A DNA stretch of 64,000 nt from Streptomyces polyasparticus (GCF_014493765.1 NZ_JACTVJ010000006.1:372001-436000), one strand, 5' to 3'. Counted from the stretch's first letter, positions 16,514 through 25,766 are shown. The notes: generated by a model from the sequence alone, not told the origin. Made by a program: numbers and translations.

Positions 16514-17155
16514 ATGGGTGCGAGTGTCGAGGCGATGGGCGTGAGTGACATGGTGATGGGCGAGAACGAGGGCCCCCGGCGGATCGCGCTGACCCCCGCC
16601 GCGCGGCGGGCGCTCGAGGCGGCCGGGCGGCTGTTCTACGAGCGCGGTATCCACGCCGTCGGGGTCGATCTGATCGCCGCCGAGGCCGGGGTGACGAAGA
16701 AGACCCTCTATGACCGGTTCGGCTCCAAGGAGCAGATCGTCGTGGAGTACCTGGCCGACCGCGACGAGCGCTGGCGGGCCTTCCTGGCCGAACGCCTCGA
16801 CGTCCCGGACCGTGAACTGCCCGCGCGTGAGCGCGTCCTGGCCGTGTTCGACGCCTCGCGGGCCTGGGCTCTGGAGCACAGCTCCAAGGGCTGCAGCATG
16901 GTCAACGCGCACGCGGAGATCAGCGACCCGGCCCACCCCGCGTACCCGGTCATCGCCGGACAGAAGCAGTGGATGCTTGGGCTCTTCACCGGCCTCGGCG
17001 CCGAGATCGCACCGGACCGTGCCGAGCACCTCGGCAGGACGCTCATGCTGCTGCACGAGGGCGCCCTCGTGGCCCATGGGCTGGGCATCTTCGACGACCC
17101 CATCGGCCACGCCCGCGAAGAGGCGCGTGCGCTCGTGTCGACGGGGGGCGTATAA
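16514..17155 (+). CDS. TetR family transcriptional regulator
   Basis: 213 residues from ATG 16514. The N-terminal helix-turn-helix reads GIHAVGVDLIAAEAGVTKKT followed by LYDRFGSKEQIV, typical of TetR. The C-terminal ligand domain contains GCSMVNAHAEISDPAHP, as in the YcdC-like group. It is divergent from the EamA exporter with an operator between them. It also lies just upstream of the beta-oxidation genes, so a role there cannot be excluded. Confidence 0.9.
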   Translation: MGASVEAMGVSDMVMGENEGPRRIALTPAARRALEAAGRLFYERGIHAVGVDLIAAEAGVTKKTLYDRFGSKEQIVVEYLADRDERWRAFLAERLDVPDRELPARERVLAVFDASRAWALEHSSKGCSMVNAHAEISDPAHPAYPVIAGQKQWMLGLFTGLGAEIAPDRAEHLGRTLMLLHEGALVAHGLGIFDDPIGHAREEARALVSTGGV

Positions 17156-17156
17156 A

Positions 17157-17219
17157 AATAAGCGCTTGCTCGGAAACCCTTGTCTTCGCCCCTGCCCGTT
17201 CCTAACATCACTGATGTTA
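17157..17219. promoter_or_regulatory. Two palindromes upstream of the racemase operon
   Basis: AATAAGCGCTTGCT (17157-17170) is one base off the palindrome AGCAAGCGCTTGCT-like motif AnCAAGnnCTTGnT known for the TetR-type lipid regulator KstR2. TAACATCACTGATGTTA (17203-17219) is a perfect 8+1+8 inverted repeat, about 90 bases before the racemase start. Both look like repressor sites for fatty-acid or sterol-type catabolism; which protein binds is unknown. Confidence 0.55.
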
Positions 17220-17308
17220 CAGCGGTTGTGTCACATGCGGAGCAGACGGAAAACTGACCGAGCGGGCCGCATCCCCGCGACAACTCACCAGCGGACGCAG
17301 GGGGTTCG

Positions 17309-18442
17309 ATGGCAGGGAACGGCCCACTCGATGGGGTACGGGTAGTCGAGCTGGCGGGGATCGGGCCCGGCCCGTTCGCCGCGATGCTGCTCGCCGATCT
17401 CGGCGCGGATGTCGTACGGATCGACCGGCCGGGCGGCGCGGGGCTCGCCATCAAGCCCGCGTTCGACGTGACGAACCGCAACAAACGGTCCGTCGTAGTC
17501 GACCTCAAGGACGAGCACGGCCCGGCCAAGGTCCTCGACCTGGTCGACCGGGCCGACATCCTCATCGAGGGCTACCGTCCCGGCGTCGCCGAACGCCTCG
17601 GCGTCGGCCCCGAGCAGTGCCACGCCCGCAATCCCCGCCTGGTGTACGGCCGGATGACCGGCTGGGGCCAGGAGGGCCCGCTCGCCCAGCGCGCCGGGCA
17701 CGACATCGCGTACATCGCCATCACCGGCGCACTCGGCATGATCGGGAAGCCGGACGAGCCGCCCGCGATCCCCGCGAACCTCGTCGGCGACTATGCGGGC
17801 GGTTCCCTCTATCTCGTCGTCGGCGTGCTGGCCGCACTGCAGCACGCCCGCGCCACCGGCGAGCGCCAGGTCGTCGACGCCGCCATCGTGGACGGCACCG
17901 CCCATCTGTCCGGGATGATCCACGGGATGATGGCGGCCGGCGGCTGGCAGGACCGCAGGGGCGCCAATCTGCTCGACGGCGGCTGCCCGTTCTACGGCAC
18001 GTACGAGACGTCGGACGGCGGCCACATGGCCGTCGGCGCTCTGGAGCAGCAGTTCTACGAGGAGTTCGTGACGCTGCTCGGCATCGCGGACCAGGCGCCG
18101 CCGCGCAAGGACCTCGCGCGCTGGGGCGAGCTGCGCACGGCGATCGAGGCGCAGTTCAGGACCCGCACCAGGGACGAGTGGACGGCCGTCTTCGAGGACT
18201 CCGACGCCTGTGTGGCCCCCGTCCTGTCGCTGCGCGAGGCGCCGGACCATCCGCACCTCAAGGAACGCGGCACCTTCGTGGACCACTCGGGCATCGTCCA
18301 GCCCGCCCCCGCGCCGCGTTTCTCAGCGACACCCGGGACCGTACGGACGGGGCCCTCGCTGCCCGGCGCGCACACCGAAGAAGTAGCCCGGGACTGGGGC
18401 GTCCAGAGCCTGGCGAGCGACGACGACAAGGAGCAGGCATGA
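17309..18442 (+). CDS. CaiB/BaiF CoA transferase family, alpha-methylacyl-CoA racemase
   Basis: 377 residues. The family III CoA-transferase fold is clear (GVRVVELAGIGPGPFAAMLL; GADVVRIDRPGG). The catalytic residues of alpha-methylacyl-CoA racemase are present: His131-Asp132 in AGHDIAYIA and Asp161 in GDYAGGSLYL. It epimerises 2-methyl-branched acyl-CoAs so that beta-oxidation can proceed. Branched iso/anteiso lipids are abundant in streptomycetes. It overlaps the acyl-CoA dehydrogenase start by four bases. Confidence 0.9.
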   Translation: MAGNGPLDGVRVVELAGIGPGPFAAMLLADLGADVVRIDRPGGAGLAIKPAFDVTNRNKRSVVVDLKDEHGPAKVLDLVDRADILIEGYRPGVAERLGVGPEQCHARNPRLVYGRMTGWGQEGPLAQRAGHDIAYIAITGALGMIGKPDEPPAIPANLVGDYAGGSLYLVVGVLAALQHARATGERQVVDAAIVDGTAHLSGMIHGMMAAGGWQDRRGANLLDGGCPFYGTYETSDGGHMAVGALEQQFYEEFVTLLGIADQAPPRKDLARWGELRTAIEAQFRTRTRDEWTAVFEDSDACVAPVLSLREAPDHPHLKERGTFVDHSGIVQPAPAPRFSATPGTVRTGPSLPGAHTEEVARDWGVQSLASDDDKEQA

Positions 18443-18477
18443 CCTCCCCCTCGGGCATGACCACCCCCTCGGGAATG
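18439..18477 (+). repeat. 18-base tandem duplication of a start codon region
   Basis: 18439-18456 and 18457-18474 differ at two positions and each begins with ATGACC; a third ATG follows at 18475. The copies encode MTSPSG and MTTPSG. The domain proper begins at the third Met (MERRLYGEEHEAF). Confidence 0.9.
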
Positions 18478-19617
18478 GAGCGCAGGCTCTACGGCGAGGA
18501 GCACGAGGCCTTCCGTACGACCGTCCGCACCTTCCTCGAACGCGAGGTGATCCCGCACCACGAGCAGTGGGAGAAGGACGGCATCGTCTCCCGCGACGCC
18601 TGGCGCGCGGCCGGCAAGCAGGGCCTCCTCGGTCTCGCGGTGCCCGAGGAGTACGGAGGCGGCGGGAACACCGACTTCCGCTTCTCGGCCGTCCTCGCCG
18701 AGGAGTTCACCCGCGCCGGAGCCTCCGGGCTCGCGGTCGGTCTGCACAACGACATCATCGGCCCGTATCTGACCTCGCTGGCCACCGAGGAGCAGAAGCG
18801 CCGCTGGCTGCCCGGCTTCTGCTCCGGCGAGATCATCACCGCGATCGCGATGACCGAGCCCGGCGCCGGCTCGGACCTCCAGGGCATCAAGACGCACGCC
18901 GAGGACCGCGGCGACCACTGGGTGCTCAACGGCTCGAAGACCTTCATCTCCAACGGAATCCTCGCCGACCTGGTGATCGTCGTCGCCCGAACGACGCCCG
19001 AGGGCGGTGCCAAGGGCCTCTCGCTGCTTGTGGTCGAGCGCGGCATGGAGGGCTTCGAGCGCGGCCGCAACCTCGACAAGATCGGCCAGAAGGCCCAGGA
19101 CACGGCCGAGTTGTTCTTCCGGGACGTCAAGGTCCCCAAGGAGAACCTGCTCGGCGATCTCAACGGCGCCTTCCTGCACCTGATGACCAACCTCGCCCAG
19201 GAACGCATGGGCATCGCGGTCGCCGCCATCTCCGCGGCCGAGTACCTGCTCCAGATCACCATGGAGTACGTGCAGGAGCGCGAGGCCTTCGGGCGCAAGC
19301 TCGCCAAGCTGCAGCACATCCGCTTCGAGATCGCCGAGATGGCCACCGAGTGCGCCGTCACCCGTACGTTCCTCGACCGCTGCATCGAGGATCACACGAA
19401 CGGGGTGCTCGACCATGTGCACGCCTCGATGGCCAAGTGGTGGGCCACCGAGCTGCAGAAGCGGGTCGCCGACCGCTGTCTCCAACTGCACGGCGGCTAC
19501 GGCTATATGACGGAGTACCGCGTGGCGCGCGCCTTCACCGACGGCCGTATCCAGACCATCTACGGCGGGACCACCGAGATCATGAAGGAGATCATCGGCC
19601 GGTCGCTGCTGCCGTAG
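18439..19617 (+). CDS. Acyl-CoA dehydrogenase, long-chain type
   Basis: 392 residues. The FAD/substrate motifs AMTEPGAGSDLQGI and LHGGYGYMTEY are present. The end motif reads IYGGTTEIMKE, so the medium-chain catalytic Glu position is Gly. The catalytic base is instead expected at Glu255 in NLAQERMGIA, as in long-chain and isovaleryl dehydrogenases. The first ATG (18439) overlaps the racemase stop. The first 36 bases are an 18-base tandem repeat (MTSPSG-MTTPSG-M), giving three possible starts. It performs the first oxidation step in the operon's beta-oxidation. Confidence 0.92.
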   Translation: MTSPSGMTTPSGMERRLYGEEHEAFRTTVRTFLEREVIPHHEQWEKDGIVSRDAWRAAGKQGLLGLAVPEEYGGGGNTDFRFSAVLAEEFTRAGASGLAVGLHNDIIGPYLTSLATEEQKRRWLPGFCSGEIITAIAMTEPGAGSDLQGIKTHAEDRGDHWVLNGSKTFISNGILADLVIVVARTTPEGGAKGLSLLVVERGMEGFERGRNLDKIGQKAQDTAELFFRDVKVPKENLLGDLNGAFLHLMTNLAQERMGIAVAAISAAEYLLQITMEYVQEREAFGRKLAKLQHIRFEIAEMATECAVTRTFLDRCIEDHTNGVLDHVHASMAKWWATELQKRVADRCLQLHGGYGYMTEYRVARAFTDGRIQTIYGGTTEIMKEIIGRSLLP

Positions 19618-19665
19618 CAGGCAAGCTCTTCACACCCTCACCCCGCACCCCGGAAAGGCTTATCA

Positions 19666-20880
19666 GTGAGCACCGAAGCGTATGTCTACGACGCGATCCG
19701 CACCCCGCGCGGGCGCGGCAAGGCCAACGGGTCCCTGCACGGCACCAAGCCCATCGACCTCGTGACCGGCCTGATCAAGGAGATCCAGACCCGTAACCCG
19801 GAGCTCGACCCGGCCACGATCGACGACATCGTGCTCGGCGTGGTCGGCCCGGTCGGCGACCAGGGCTCCGACATCGCCCGGATCGCCGCGATCGCCGCGG
19901 GCCTTCCGGACACCGTCGCCGGCGTACAGGAGAACCGCTTCTGCGCCTCGGGTCTCGAAGCCGTCAACATGGCGGCGATGAAGGTCCGTTCGGGCTGGGA
20001 GGACCTGGTGCTCGCGGGCGGCGTCGAGTCCATGTCCCGTGTGCCGATGGCCTCGGACGGCGGCGCCTGGTTCGCCGACCCGATGACCAACTGGGACACC
20101 AACTTCGCCCCGCAGGGCATCGGCGCCGACCTCATCGCCACCATCGAGGGCTTCAGTCGCCGCGATGTCGACGAGTACGCGGCCCTGTCGCAGGAGCGCG
20201 CCGCGAACGCCATCAAGGAGGGCCGCTTCGAGCGCTCGGTGGTTCCCGTACGGGACCGCAGCGGCCTGACCGTGCTCGACCACGACGAGTTCCCGCGCCC
20301 CGGCACCACCGCCGACTCGCTCGCCAAGCTGAAGCCGTCCTTCGCGGACATCGGCGACCTCGGCGGCTTCGACGCGGTGGCGCTGCAGAAGTACCACTGG
20401 ATCGAGAAGATCGACCACGTGCACCACGCCGGCAACTCCTCCGGCATCGTGGACGGCGCCTCGCTGGTCGCGATCGGCTCGAAGGAGGCGGGGGAGCGGA
20501 ACGGTCTGACCCCGCGCGCCCGGATCGTCTCCGTCGCGGTCTCCGGCTCCGAACCGACCATCATGCTCACCGGGCCCGCTCCCGCCACGCGCAAGGCGCT
20601 CGCCAAGGCCGGTCTGACCATCGACGACATCGACCTCGTCGAGATCAACGAGGCCTTCGCGGCCGTCGTCCTGCGCTTCGTCAAGGACATGGGCCTGTCC
20701 CTCGACAAGGTCAACGTCAACGGCGGCGCCATCGCCCTCGGCCACCCCCTCGGCGCCACCGGCGCGATGATCCTCGGCACGCTCGTCGACGAACTGGAAC
20801 GCCAGGACAAGCGCTACGGCCTCGCGACGCTGTGCGTCGGTGGCGGCATGGGCATCGCCACGATCGTGGAACGGGTCTGA
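19666..20880 (+). CDS. Acetyl-CoA C-acyltransferase (thiolase)
   Basis: 404 residues from GTG 19666. The acyl-accepting Cys93 lies in [12 protein letters not shown] and the catalytic base Cys390 in [19 protein letters not shown] provides the conserved His. It cleaves 3-ketoacyl-CoA, the last beta-oxidation step. The multifunctional FadB-like gene follows after 183 bases, so the two would form the trifunctional system. That gap contains a hairpin and a dispersed repeat. Confidence 0.94.
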   Translation: MSTEAYVYDAIRTPRGRGKANGSLHGTKPIDLVTGLIKEIQTRNPELDPATIDDIVLGVVGPVGDQGSDIARIAAIAAGLPDTVAGVQENRFCASGLEAVNMAAMKVRSGWEDLVLAGGVESMSRVPMASDGGAWFADPMTNWDTNFAPQGIGADLIATIEGFSRRDVDEYAALSQERAANAIKEGRFERSVVPVRDRSGLTVLDHDEFPRPGTTADSLAKLKPSFADIGDLGGFDAVALQKYHWIEKIDHVHHAGNSSGIVDGASLVAIGSKEAGERNGLTPRARIVSVAVSGSEPTIMLTGPAPATRKALAKAGLTIDDIDLVEINEAFAAVVLRFVKDMGLSLDKVNVNGGAIALGHPLGATGAMILGTLVDELERQDKRYGLATLCVGGGMGIATIVERV

Positions 20881-20908
20881 CGCCACGGAACGAGCCCGCC
20901 TGCGGAGA

Positions 20909-20963
20909 TGAGATGACGCGCGCAGCGCGCATCTCAGGGGCGCGGGGAACTGCGCGAGCAACC
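20909..20963 (+). repeat. Hairpin plus dispersed Streptomyces-type intergenic element
   Basis: TGAGATG-A-CGCGC-GCA-GCGCG-CATCTCA (20909-20936) folds into a 12-pair stem. It is followed by CAGGGGCGCGGGGAACTGCG and CGAGCAACC (20935-20963). From memory, near-identical GGGGCGCGGGGAACTGCGCG words occur many times in Streptomyces intergenic regions. Here it sits between the thiolase and FadB-like genes and may attenuate or process the transcript. Confidence 0.6.
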
Positions 20964-21063
20964 CCGGACCACCCGCACCCGGCCACGAAGTCCGGCCGCC
21001 CTCCCCATTGGCCGCCGCACGCCGACGAGCCGCCCACGCCAGAGACTTGACGGAGACCGAACC

Positions 21064-23238
21064 ATGACGCAGAGCACCACCATCCGCTGGGAGCAGGACG
21101 AGACCGGCATCGTCACGCTCGTCCTCGACGACCCCAACCAGTCCGCGAACACCATGAACCAGGCGTTCAAGGACTCCATCGCCGCGATCGCCGACCGCGC
21201 CGAGGCCGAGAAGGACTCGATCCGCGGCATCATCTACACCTCCGCGAAGAAGACCTTCTTCGCCGGCGGCGACCTCAAGGACATGATGAAGGCCGGCCCC
21301 GAGGACGCCCAGCGCGTCTTCGAGACCGGCACCGGCATCAAGGCCTCGCTGCGCCGCATCGAGACCCTCGGCAAGCCCGTCGTCGCGGCCATCAACGGCG
21401 CCGCGCTCGGCGGCGGTTACGAGATCGCCCTCGCCAGCCACCACCGCATCGCGCTCGACGCCCCCGGCTCCAAGATCGGTCTGCCCGAGGTCACCCTCGG
21501 TCTGCTGCCCGCGGGCGGCGGCGTGACCCGCACCGTACGCCTGATGGGTATCGCGGACGCGCTGCTGAAGGTGCTGCTGCAGGGCACGCAGTACAGCCCG
21601 CAGCGCGCCCTGGACAACGGTCTCGTCCATGAAGTCGCGGCCACCCGCGAGGAGATGATCGAGAAGGCCCGCGCCTTCATCGAGGCCAACCCCGAGTCCC
21701 AGCAGCCCTGGGACAAGCCCGGCTACCGCATCCCCGGCGGCACCCCGGCGAACCCCAAGTTCGCCGCGAACCTGCCGGCCTTCCCGGCCAACCTGAAGAA
21801 GCAGCTGAGCGGCGCGCCCTACCCGGCCCCGCGCAACATCCTCGCTGCCGCGGTCGAGGGCTCGCAGGTCGACTTCGACAACGCCCTGGTCATCGAGGCC
21901 CGTTACTTCACCGAGCTGGTCACGGGCCAGACCGCGAAGAACATGATCCAGGCCTTCTTCTTCGACCTCCAGGCCGTCAACTCCGGCGCCAACCGCCCCA
22001 AGGACATCGAGCCCCGCAAGGTCCGCAAGGTCGCCGTGCTCGGCGCGGGCATGATGGGCGCGGGGATCGCCTACTCCTGCGCCCGCGCCGGCATCGAGGT
22101 CGTCCTGAAGGACGTCTCGGCCGAGTCCGCCGCCAAGGGCAAGGGCTACTCGGAGAAGCTCTGCGAGAAGGCGGTGAAGCGGGGCCGTACGACCCAGGAG
22201 AAGGCCGACGCGCTGCTCGCCCTGATCACGCCCACCGCCGACCCGGCCGACCTCGCGGGCTGCGACGCGGTGATCGAGGCGGTCTTCGAGGACCCGGCGC
22301 TCAAGCACAAGGTGTTCCAGGAGATCCAGCACATCGTCGAGCCCGACGCGCTGCTCTGCTCCAACACCTCGACCCTGCCGATCACGGCGCTGGCCGAAGG
22401 TGTGGAGCGCCAGGACGACTTCATCGGTCTGCACTTCTTCTCGCCCGTCGACAAGATGCCGCTCGTCGAGATCATCAAGGGCGAGCGCACGGGCGAGGAA
22501 GCCCTCGCGCGCGCCTTCGATCTCGTACGGCAGATCAACAAGACCCCGATCGTGGTCAACGACTCCCGCGGCTTCTTCACCTCGCGTGTCATCGGCCACT
22601 TCATCAACGAGGGCGTGGCGATGGTCGGCGAGGGCATCGAGCCCGCGTCCGTCGAACAGGCCGCGGCCCAGGCCGGCTACCCGGCGAAGGTGCTCTCGCT
22701 CCTGGACGAGCTGACGTTCACGCTGCCGCGCAAGATCCGCGAGGAGACGCGGCAGGCGCTCGCGGCCGAGGGCATCGAGATGCCGGTGCACCCCGCCGAG
22801 GCGGTCATCGACCGGATGATCGACGAGTTCGGGCGCAAGGGCCGCTCCTCCGGCGCCGGCTTCTACGAGTACGGCGAGGACGGCAAGCGCGGGCTGCTCT
22901 GGCCGGGCCTGCGCGAGCACTTCACCAAGTCGGGGTACGAGATCCCGTTCCGCGACATGCAGGAGCGGATGCTGTTCTCCGAGGCCCTCGACACCGTGCG
23001 GCTCCTCGAAGAGGGCGTCCTGACCTCGGTGGCCGACGCCAACATCGGCTCGATCTTCGGCATCGGCTTCCCGGGCTGGACCGGCGGTGTGCTCCAGTAC
23101 ATCAACGGCTACGAGGGCGGCCTGCCCGGATTCGTCGCCCGCGCCCACGAGTTGGCGGACCGCTACGGCGACCGCTTCCTGCCGCCGGCCCTCCTGGTGG
23201 AGAAGGCCGAGAAGGGTGAGCGCTTCTCGGACAAGTAG
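21064..23238 (+). CDS. FadB-like enoyl-CoA hydratase / 3-hydroxyacyl-CoA dehydrogenase
   Basis: 724 residues with two parts. The crotonase domain (about 10-215) has the oxyanion-hole segments KTFFAGGDLKDM and INGAALGGGYEIAL and the acids in PEVTLGLLPAGGG. The NAD-binding dehydrogenase starts near 322 (VAVLGAGMMGAGIAYSCA), with the signature GLHFFSPVDKMPLVEII and a C-terminal HAD domain. It hydrates enoyl-CoA and oxidises the hydroxyacyl-CoA. It pairs with the thiolase upstream. A strong hairpin follows the stop. Confidence 0.95.
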   Translation: MTQSTTIRWEQDETGIVTLVLDDPNQSANTMNQAFKDSIAAIADRAEAEKDSIRGIIYTSAKKTFFAGGDLKDMMKAGPEDAQRVFETGTGIKASLRRIETLGKPVVAAINGAALGGGYEIALASHHRIALDAPGSKIGLPEVTLGLLPAGGGVTRTVRLMGIADALLKVLLQGTQYSPQRALDNGLVHEVAATREEMIEKARAFIEANPESQQPWDKPGYRIPGGTPANPKFAANLPAFPANLKKQLSGAPYPAPRNILAAAVEGSQVDFDNALVIEARYFTELVTGQTAKNMIQAFFFDLQAVNSGANRPKDIEPRKVRKVAVLGAGMMGAGIAYSCARAGIEVVLKDVSAESAAKGKGYSEKLCEKAVKRGRTTQEKADALLALITPTADPADLAGCDAVIEAVFEDPALKHKVFQEIQHIVEPDALLCSNTSTLPITALAEGVERQDDFIGLHFFSPVDKMPLVEIIKGERTGEEALARAFDLVRQINKTPIVVNDSRGFFTSRVIGHFINEGVAMVGEGIEPASVEQAAAQAGYPAKVLSLLDELTFTLPRKIREETRQALAAEGIEMPVHPAEAVIDRMIDEFGRKGRSSGAGFYEYGEDGKRGLLWPGLREHFTKSGYEIPFRDMQERMLFSEALDTVRLLEEGVLTSVADANIGSIFGIGFPGWTGGVLQYINGYEGGLPGFVARAHELADRYGDRFLPPALLVEKAEKGERFSDK

Positions 23239-23245
23239 GACCCGC

Positions 23246-23283
23246 CGCCGGTATGGGAGGCTCGCCTGCCTCCCGTACCGGCG
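23246..23283 (+). terminator. Terminator hairpin after FadB-like gene
   Basis: Arms CGCCGGTATGGGAGGC (23246-23261) and GCCTCCCGTACCGGCG (23268-23283) pair with one T-G position around loop TCGCCT. There is no clear T tract, as is common in Streptomyces. Confidence 0.65.
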
Positions 23284-23364
23284 CGGCTGTCCTGACCGGA
23301 TCGTTCCGGTGCCGGCCCGGATCGAGCCTGGAGAGGCGAGGCGGCCCCAGCTCAGAATGGGTGC

Positions 23365-23922
23365 ATGAGCCGAGCGCTGATCGTCATCGATGTCCAGGAA
23401 TCGTTCCGAGCCCGCCCCCTGTGGGACGCGATCGGCAACCCGAAGATCGCGGACCCCGTGAACCGCCTCGTCCGTGCCGCCCGCACGGCGGGCGACCGGG
23501 TCGTCTGGGTGCTGCACGAAGAGCCCGGGTCGGGCGGGGTCTTCGATCCGGCCGAGGGACATGTCCGCCTCCTCGACGAGCTGGAGCGGCCGGCCGCCGG
23601 CGAACCGGTGCTCCGCAAGACCTCGCACAACGCGTTCACCACCACGAACCTTCAGCAGCTGCTCACCGAAGCGGGCATCACCGAACTGTGGGTGTGCGGC
23701 ATCCGCGCCGAGCAGTGCGTGGAGACCACCACCCGCGTCGGCAGCGACCTCGGCTACCGCATGGTGTTCGTGAAGGACGCCGTGACGACCGACAACGACA
23801 CCGGTTACAGCCCCGAGGAACTCATCGCCCGCACCGAGGCGGTGCTGCGCGGCCGCTTCGCACGGATCACCACCGTCGCCGACTACGAGACCGAGAACGA
23901 CCTGGCAGCATCGTCCGCGTGA
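23365..23922 (+). CDS. Isochorismatase-like cysteine hydrolase
   Basis: 185 residues. The catalytic triad of the family is visible: Asp9 (VIDVQ), Lys85 (VLRKTSHNAF) and Cys118 (IRAEQCVETT). Such enzymes hydrolyse amides or related bonds (nicotinamidase, N-carbamoylsarcosine amidase); the substrate is unknown. It overlaps by four bases a GlxA-type regulator gene, a pairing that suggests the regulator responds to the same nitrogen compound. Confidence 0.9.
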   Translation: MSRALIVIDVQESFRARPLWDAIGNPKIADPVNRLVRAARTAGDRVVWVLHEEPGSGGVFDPAEGHVRLLDELERPAAGEPVLRKTSHNAFTTTNLQQLLTEAGITELWVCGIRAEQCVETTTRVGSDLGYRMVFVKDAVTTDNDTGYSPEELIARTEAVLRGRFARITTVADYETENDLAASSA

Positions 23923-24842
23923 ACCGCGTCGTCTTCCTGCTCCTGCCCGGAGTCCTTCTGCTCGACCTGGCCGGGCCCGCCCAGGCCTTCGGTCTGGCAG
24001 GGGACTTCGGGCATCCCTACGAGCTGGCGTATGTCGCCGAGGAAGCCCCGGTGGCCAGCGCCCAAGGACTGCCCCTCGCCGCCGGCACGCAGTGGCCCGA
24101 GCCGGCCGCCGACGACCTGATCATGGTGCCGGGCTGGCGCTCGGACGCGCTGCGCCATCCGCCCGCGGCGAGCGAGGCCGTCCTGGAGCGACTGCGCGCG
24201 CACCATGCCGGCGGCGGCACCGTGGCCAGCGTCTGCGCGGGCGCCGAACTGCTCGGCCGGGCAGGCCTGTTGGACGGCCGCCGCTGCACCACGCACCACG
24301 ACCTGCAGGACGCGCTGGCCCGCCGGTACCCGAGGGCGACGGTCGTACGCGATGTCCTGTTCACGACCGACGACCGGGTGGTCACCTCCGCCGGCATCGC
24401 CAGCGGCATCGACCTCGCCCTGCATCTGCTCGCGCAGCGCCACGGCCCGGCGCTCGCCGCGCGCGTGGCCCGCAGCATGGTCGTCTACGCCCGCCGCAAC
24501 GGCGACGCACCGCAGGCCAGCGCCATGCTGCGGCTGCGCTCCCACCTCGACGACACCGTCCACCGCGTCCAGGACCACATCGACGCGCACTATGCGCAGA
24601 CGCTGCCGCTCGCCACCCTGGCCGCGAAGGCAGGCGTCAGCGAGCGCACCCTGACGCGGATGTTCCACCGCGCCACCGACGGCCTGACACCCCTGCGCTA
24701 CCAGCAGACCCTGCGCCTGGAACGCGCCGAGCACCTGATCGGCCAGGGCGAAACCGTGGAGGCCGCGGCCCGCGCCGTCGGCTTCGACGACGCCCGGATG
24801 CTCCGCCGCCTGCGCAGCCGCGGGGTGGGCGCAAAGGCCTGA
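23919..24842 (+). CDS. GlxA family regulator (DJ-1/PfpI domain plus AraC HTH)
   Basis: 307 residues from GTG 23919, overlapping the isochorismatase stop. The N-terminal DJ-1/PfpI-like domain (about 1-170) includes the nucleophile-elbow-like SVCAGAELLGRAGLL. The C-terminal AraC helix-turn-helix (about 220-305) includes LATLAAKAGVSERTLTRMFH and AARAVGFDDARMLRR. It lies directly downstream of the enzyme it probably controls. Confidence 0.88.
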   Translation: MNRVVFLLLPGVLLLDLAGPAQAFGLAGDFGHPYELAYVAEEAPVASAQGLPLAAGTQWPEPAADDLIMVPGWRSDALRHPPAASEAVLERLRAHHAGGGTVASVCAGAELLGRAGLLDGRRCTTHHDLQDALARRYPRATVVRDVLFTTDDRVVTSAGIASGIDLALHLLAQRHGPALAARVARSMVVYARRNGDAPQASAMLRLRSHLDDTVHRVQDHIDAHYAQTLPLATLAAKAGVSERTLTRMFHRATDGLTPLRYQQTLRLERAEHLIGQGETVEAAARAVGFDDARMLRRLRSRGVGAKA

Positions 24843-24866
24843 CCGCAGCGGCCTGTCGGGTACCGG

Positions 24867-25766
24867 CTAAAGCCCCTTCAGGACTCGCTCGAGAGCCGCC
24901 CGGCCCGCGGGCCCCCAGTGAGGCTTGCCGCCGGGCAGTCCCCGGTCTCCGTTCTGACCCATCAGCATCAGGAACAGGCTCTTCTGCGCGGCCAGTCCCC
25001 GTGCGCGCCGTACGGTCGCCTCGTCCGCCTGTGCGTACCGGTCGAAGAAGCGTGCGGCGGCACCCTCGGGAAGGAGCAGCCACGCGGCCGCGAGGTCCCA
25101 GGCCGGGTCGCCGGCGGACACGTCGCCGAAGTCGATGATGCCGGCGAGGGTGCCGTCCGCGACGACGACGTTCGCGGGATGCAGATCGCCGTGGACCCAC
25201 ACGGGCGGGCCCGTCCACTCGGCAGCCGCGACCGCGTCGTCCCACACGGCCCGAAGGGCGTCCTCGGAGAATCCGGCGAGGTCCGTGGCGCCCAGGAAGT
25301 GTTCGAAGCCCTCCGTGCACTCCTTGGGGTGAGCGCCGCGATCAGAGCCTTCCCGTGCCTCGGCCGGCGCCTCCACATGCAGCGCCTCGAGGAAGCCGGC
25401 CAGGGAGTCGGCCGCGTGGTCCCCGCGGGTGATGGTCCCGTGGTCGAGGGGCGTCCCCGCGACCCAGGTCATCACGGTCCAGATCTTGGGGAAGCGCTCG
25501 GACGGCGCGCCGTTGCGCACCGGCACCGGGATCGGCAGCGGCAGGCGCGCGGCCAGGTCCGGCAGCCACCGGCGCTCCTTGAGCTGCAGGGACGGGCTGG
25601 TGTCCATGCGCTGCATCCGGACTGCCAACTCGTCCCCGAGACGCCACATCTGGTTGCCCCAACCCCCCTCGACCTCGCGGATCGGCAGGTGGGCCAGGTC
25701 GGGGTGCTGATCCCGCAGCAGCGCGCGGACCAGCTCCTCGCTGATCTCCCTCTCGGACTCGATCAT
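24867..25766 (-). CDS. Aminoglycoside/macrolide phosphotransferase-family kinase
   Basis: 299 residues with a protein-kinase-like fold. The catalytic loop is HGDLHPAN (192-199) and the metal site IDFGD (211-215). The N-terminal GGWGNQMWRLGDELAVRM corresponds to the nucleotide loop and the Lys/Arg-containing strand. Most similar in layout to the macrolide phosphotransferase group, but such genes in Streptomyces often have unknown small-molecule substrates. A resistance role is not shown. Confidence 0.85.
   Translation of the reverse strand: MIESEREISEELVRALLRDQHPDLAHLPIREVEGGWGNQMWRLGDELAVRMQRMDTSPSLQLKERRWLPDLAARLPLPIPVPVRNGAPSERFPKIWTVMTWVAGTPLDHGTITRGDHAADSLAGFLEALHVEAPAEAREGSDRGAHPKECTEGFEHFLGATDLAGFSEDALRAVWDDAVAAAEWTGPPVWVHGDLHPANVVVADGTLAGIIDFGDVSAGDPAWDLAAAWLLLPEGAAARFFDRYAQADEATVRRARGLAAQKSLFLMLMGQNGDRGLPGGKPHWGPAGRAALERVLKGL

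Noticed and set aside
20914-21050. Small ORF starting MTRAARISGARGTARA
   Set aside because: It is a translation of the dispersed intergenic element, low complexity and without a ribosome-binding site.
19663-23628. 1321-codon open frame on the - strand
   Set aside because: It is antisense to the thiolase and FadB-like genes, which have complete motifs. Long antisense frames are expected at this GC content.
24867-25766. Dedicated antibiotic-resistance gene
   Set aside because: The kinase fold is clear, but no biosynthetic cluster or resistance partner is near, and the family is functionally broad.
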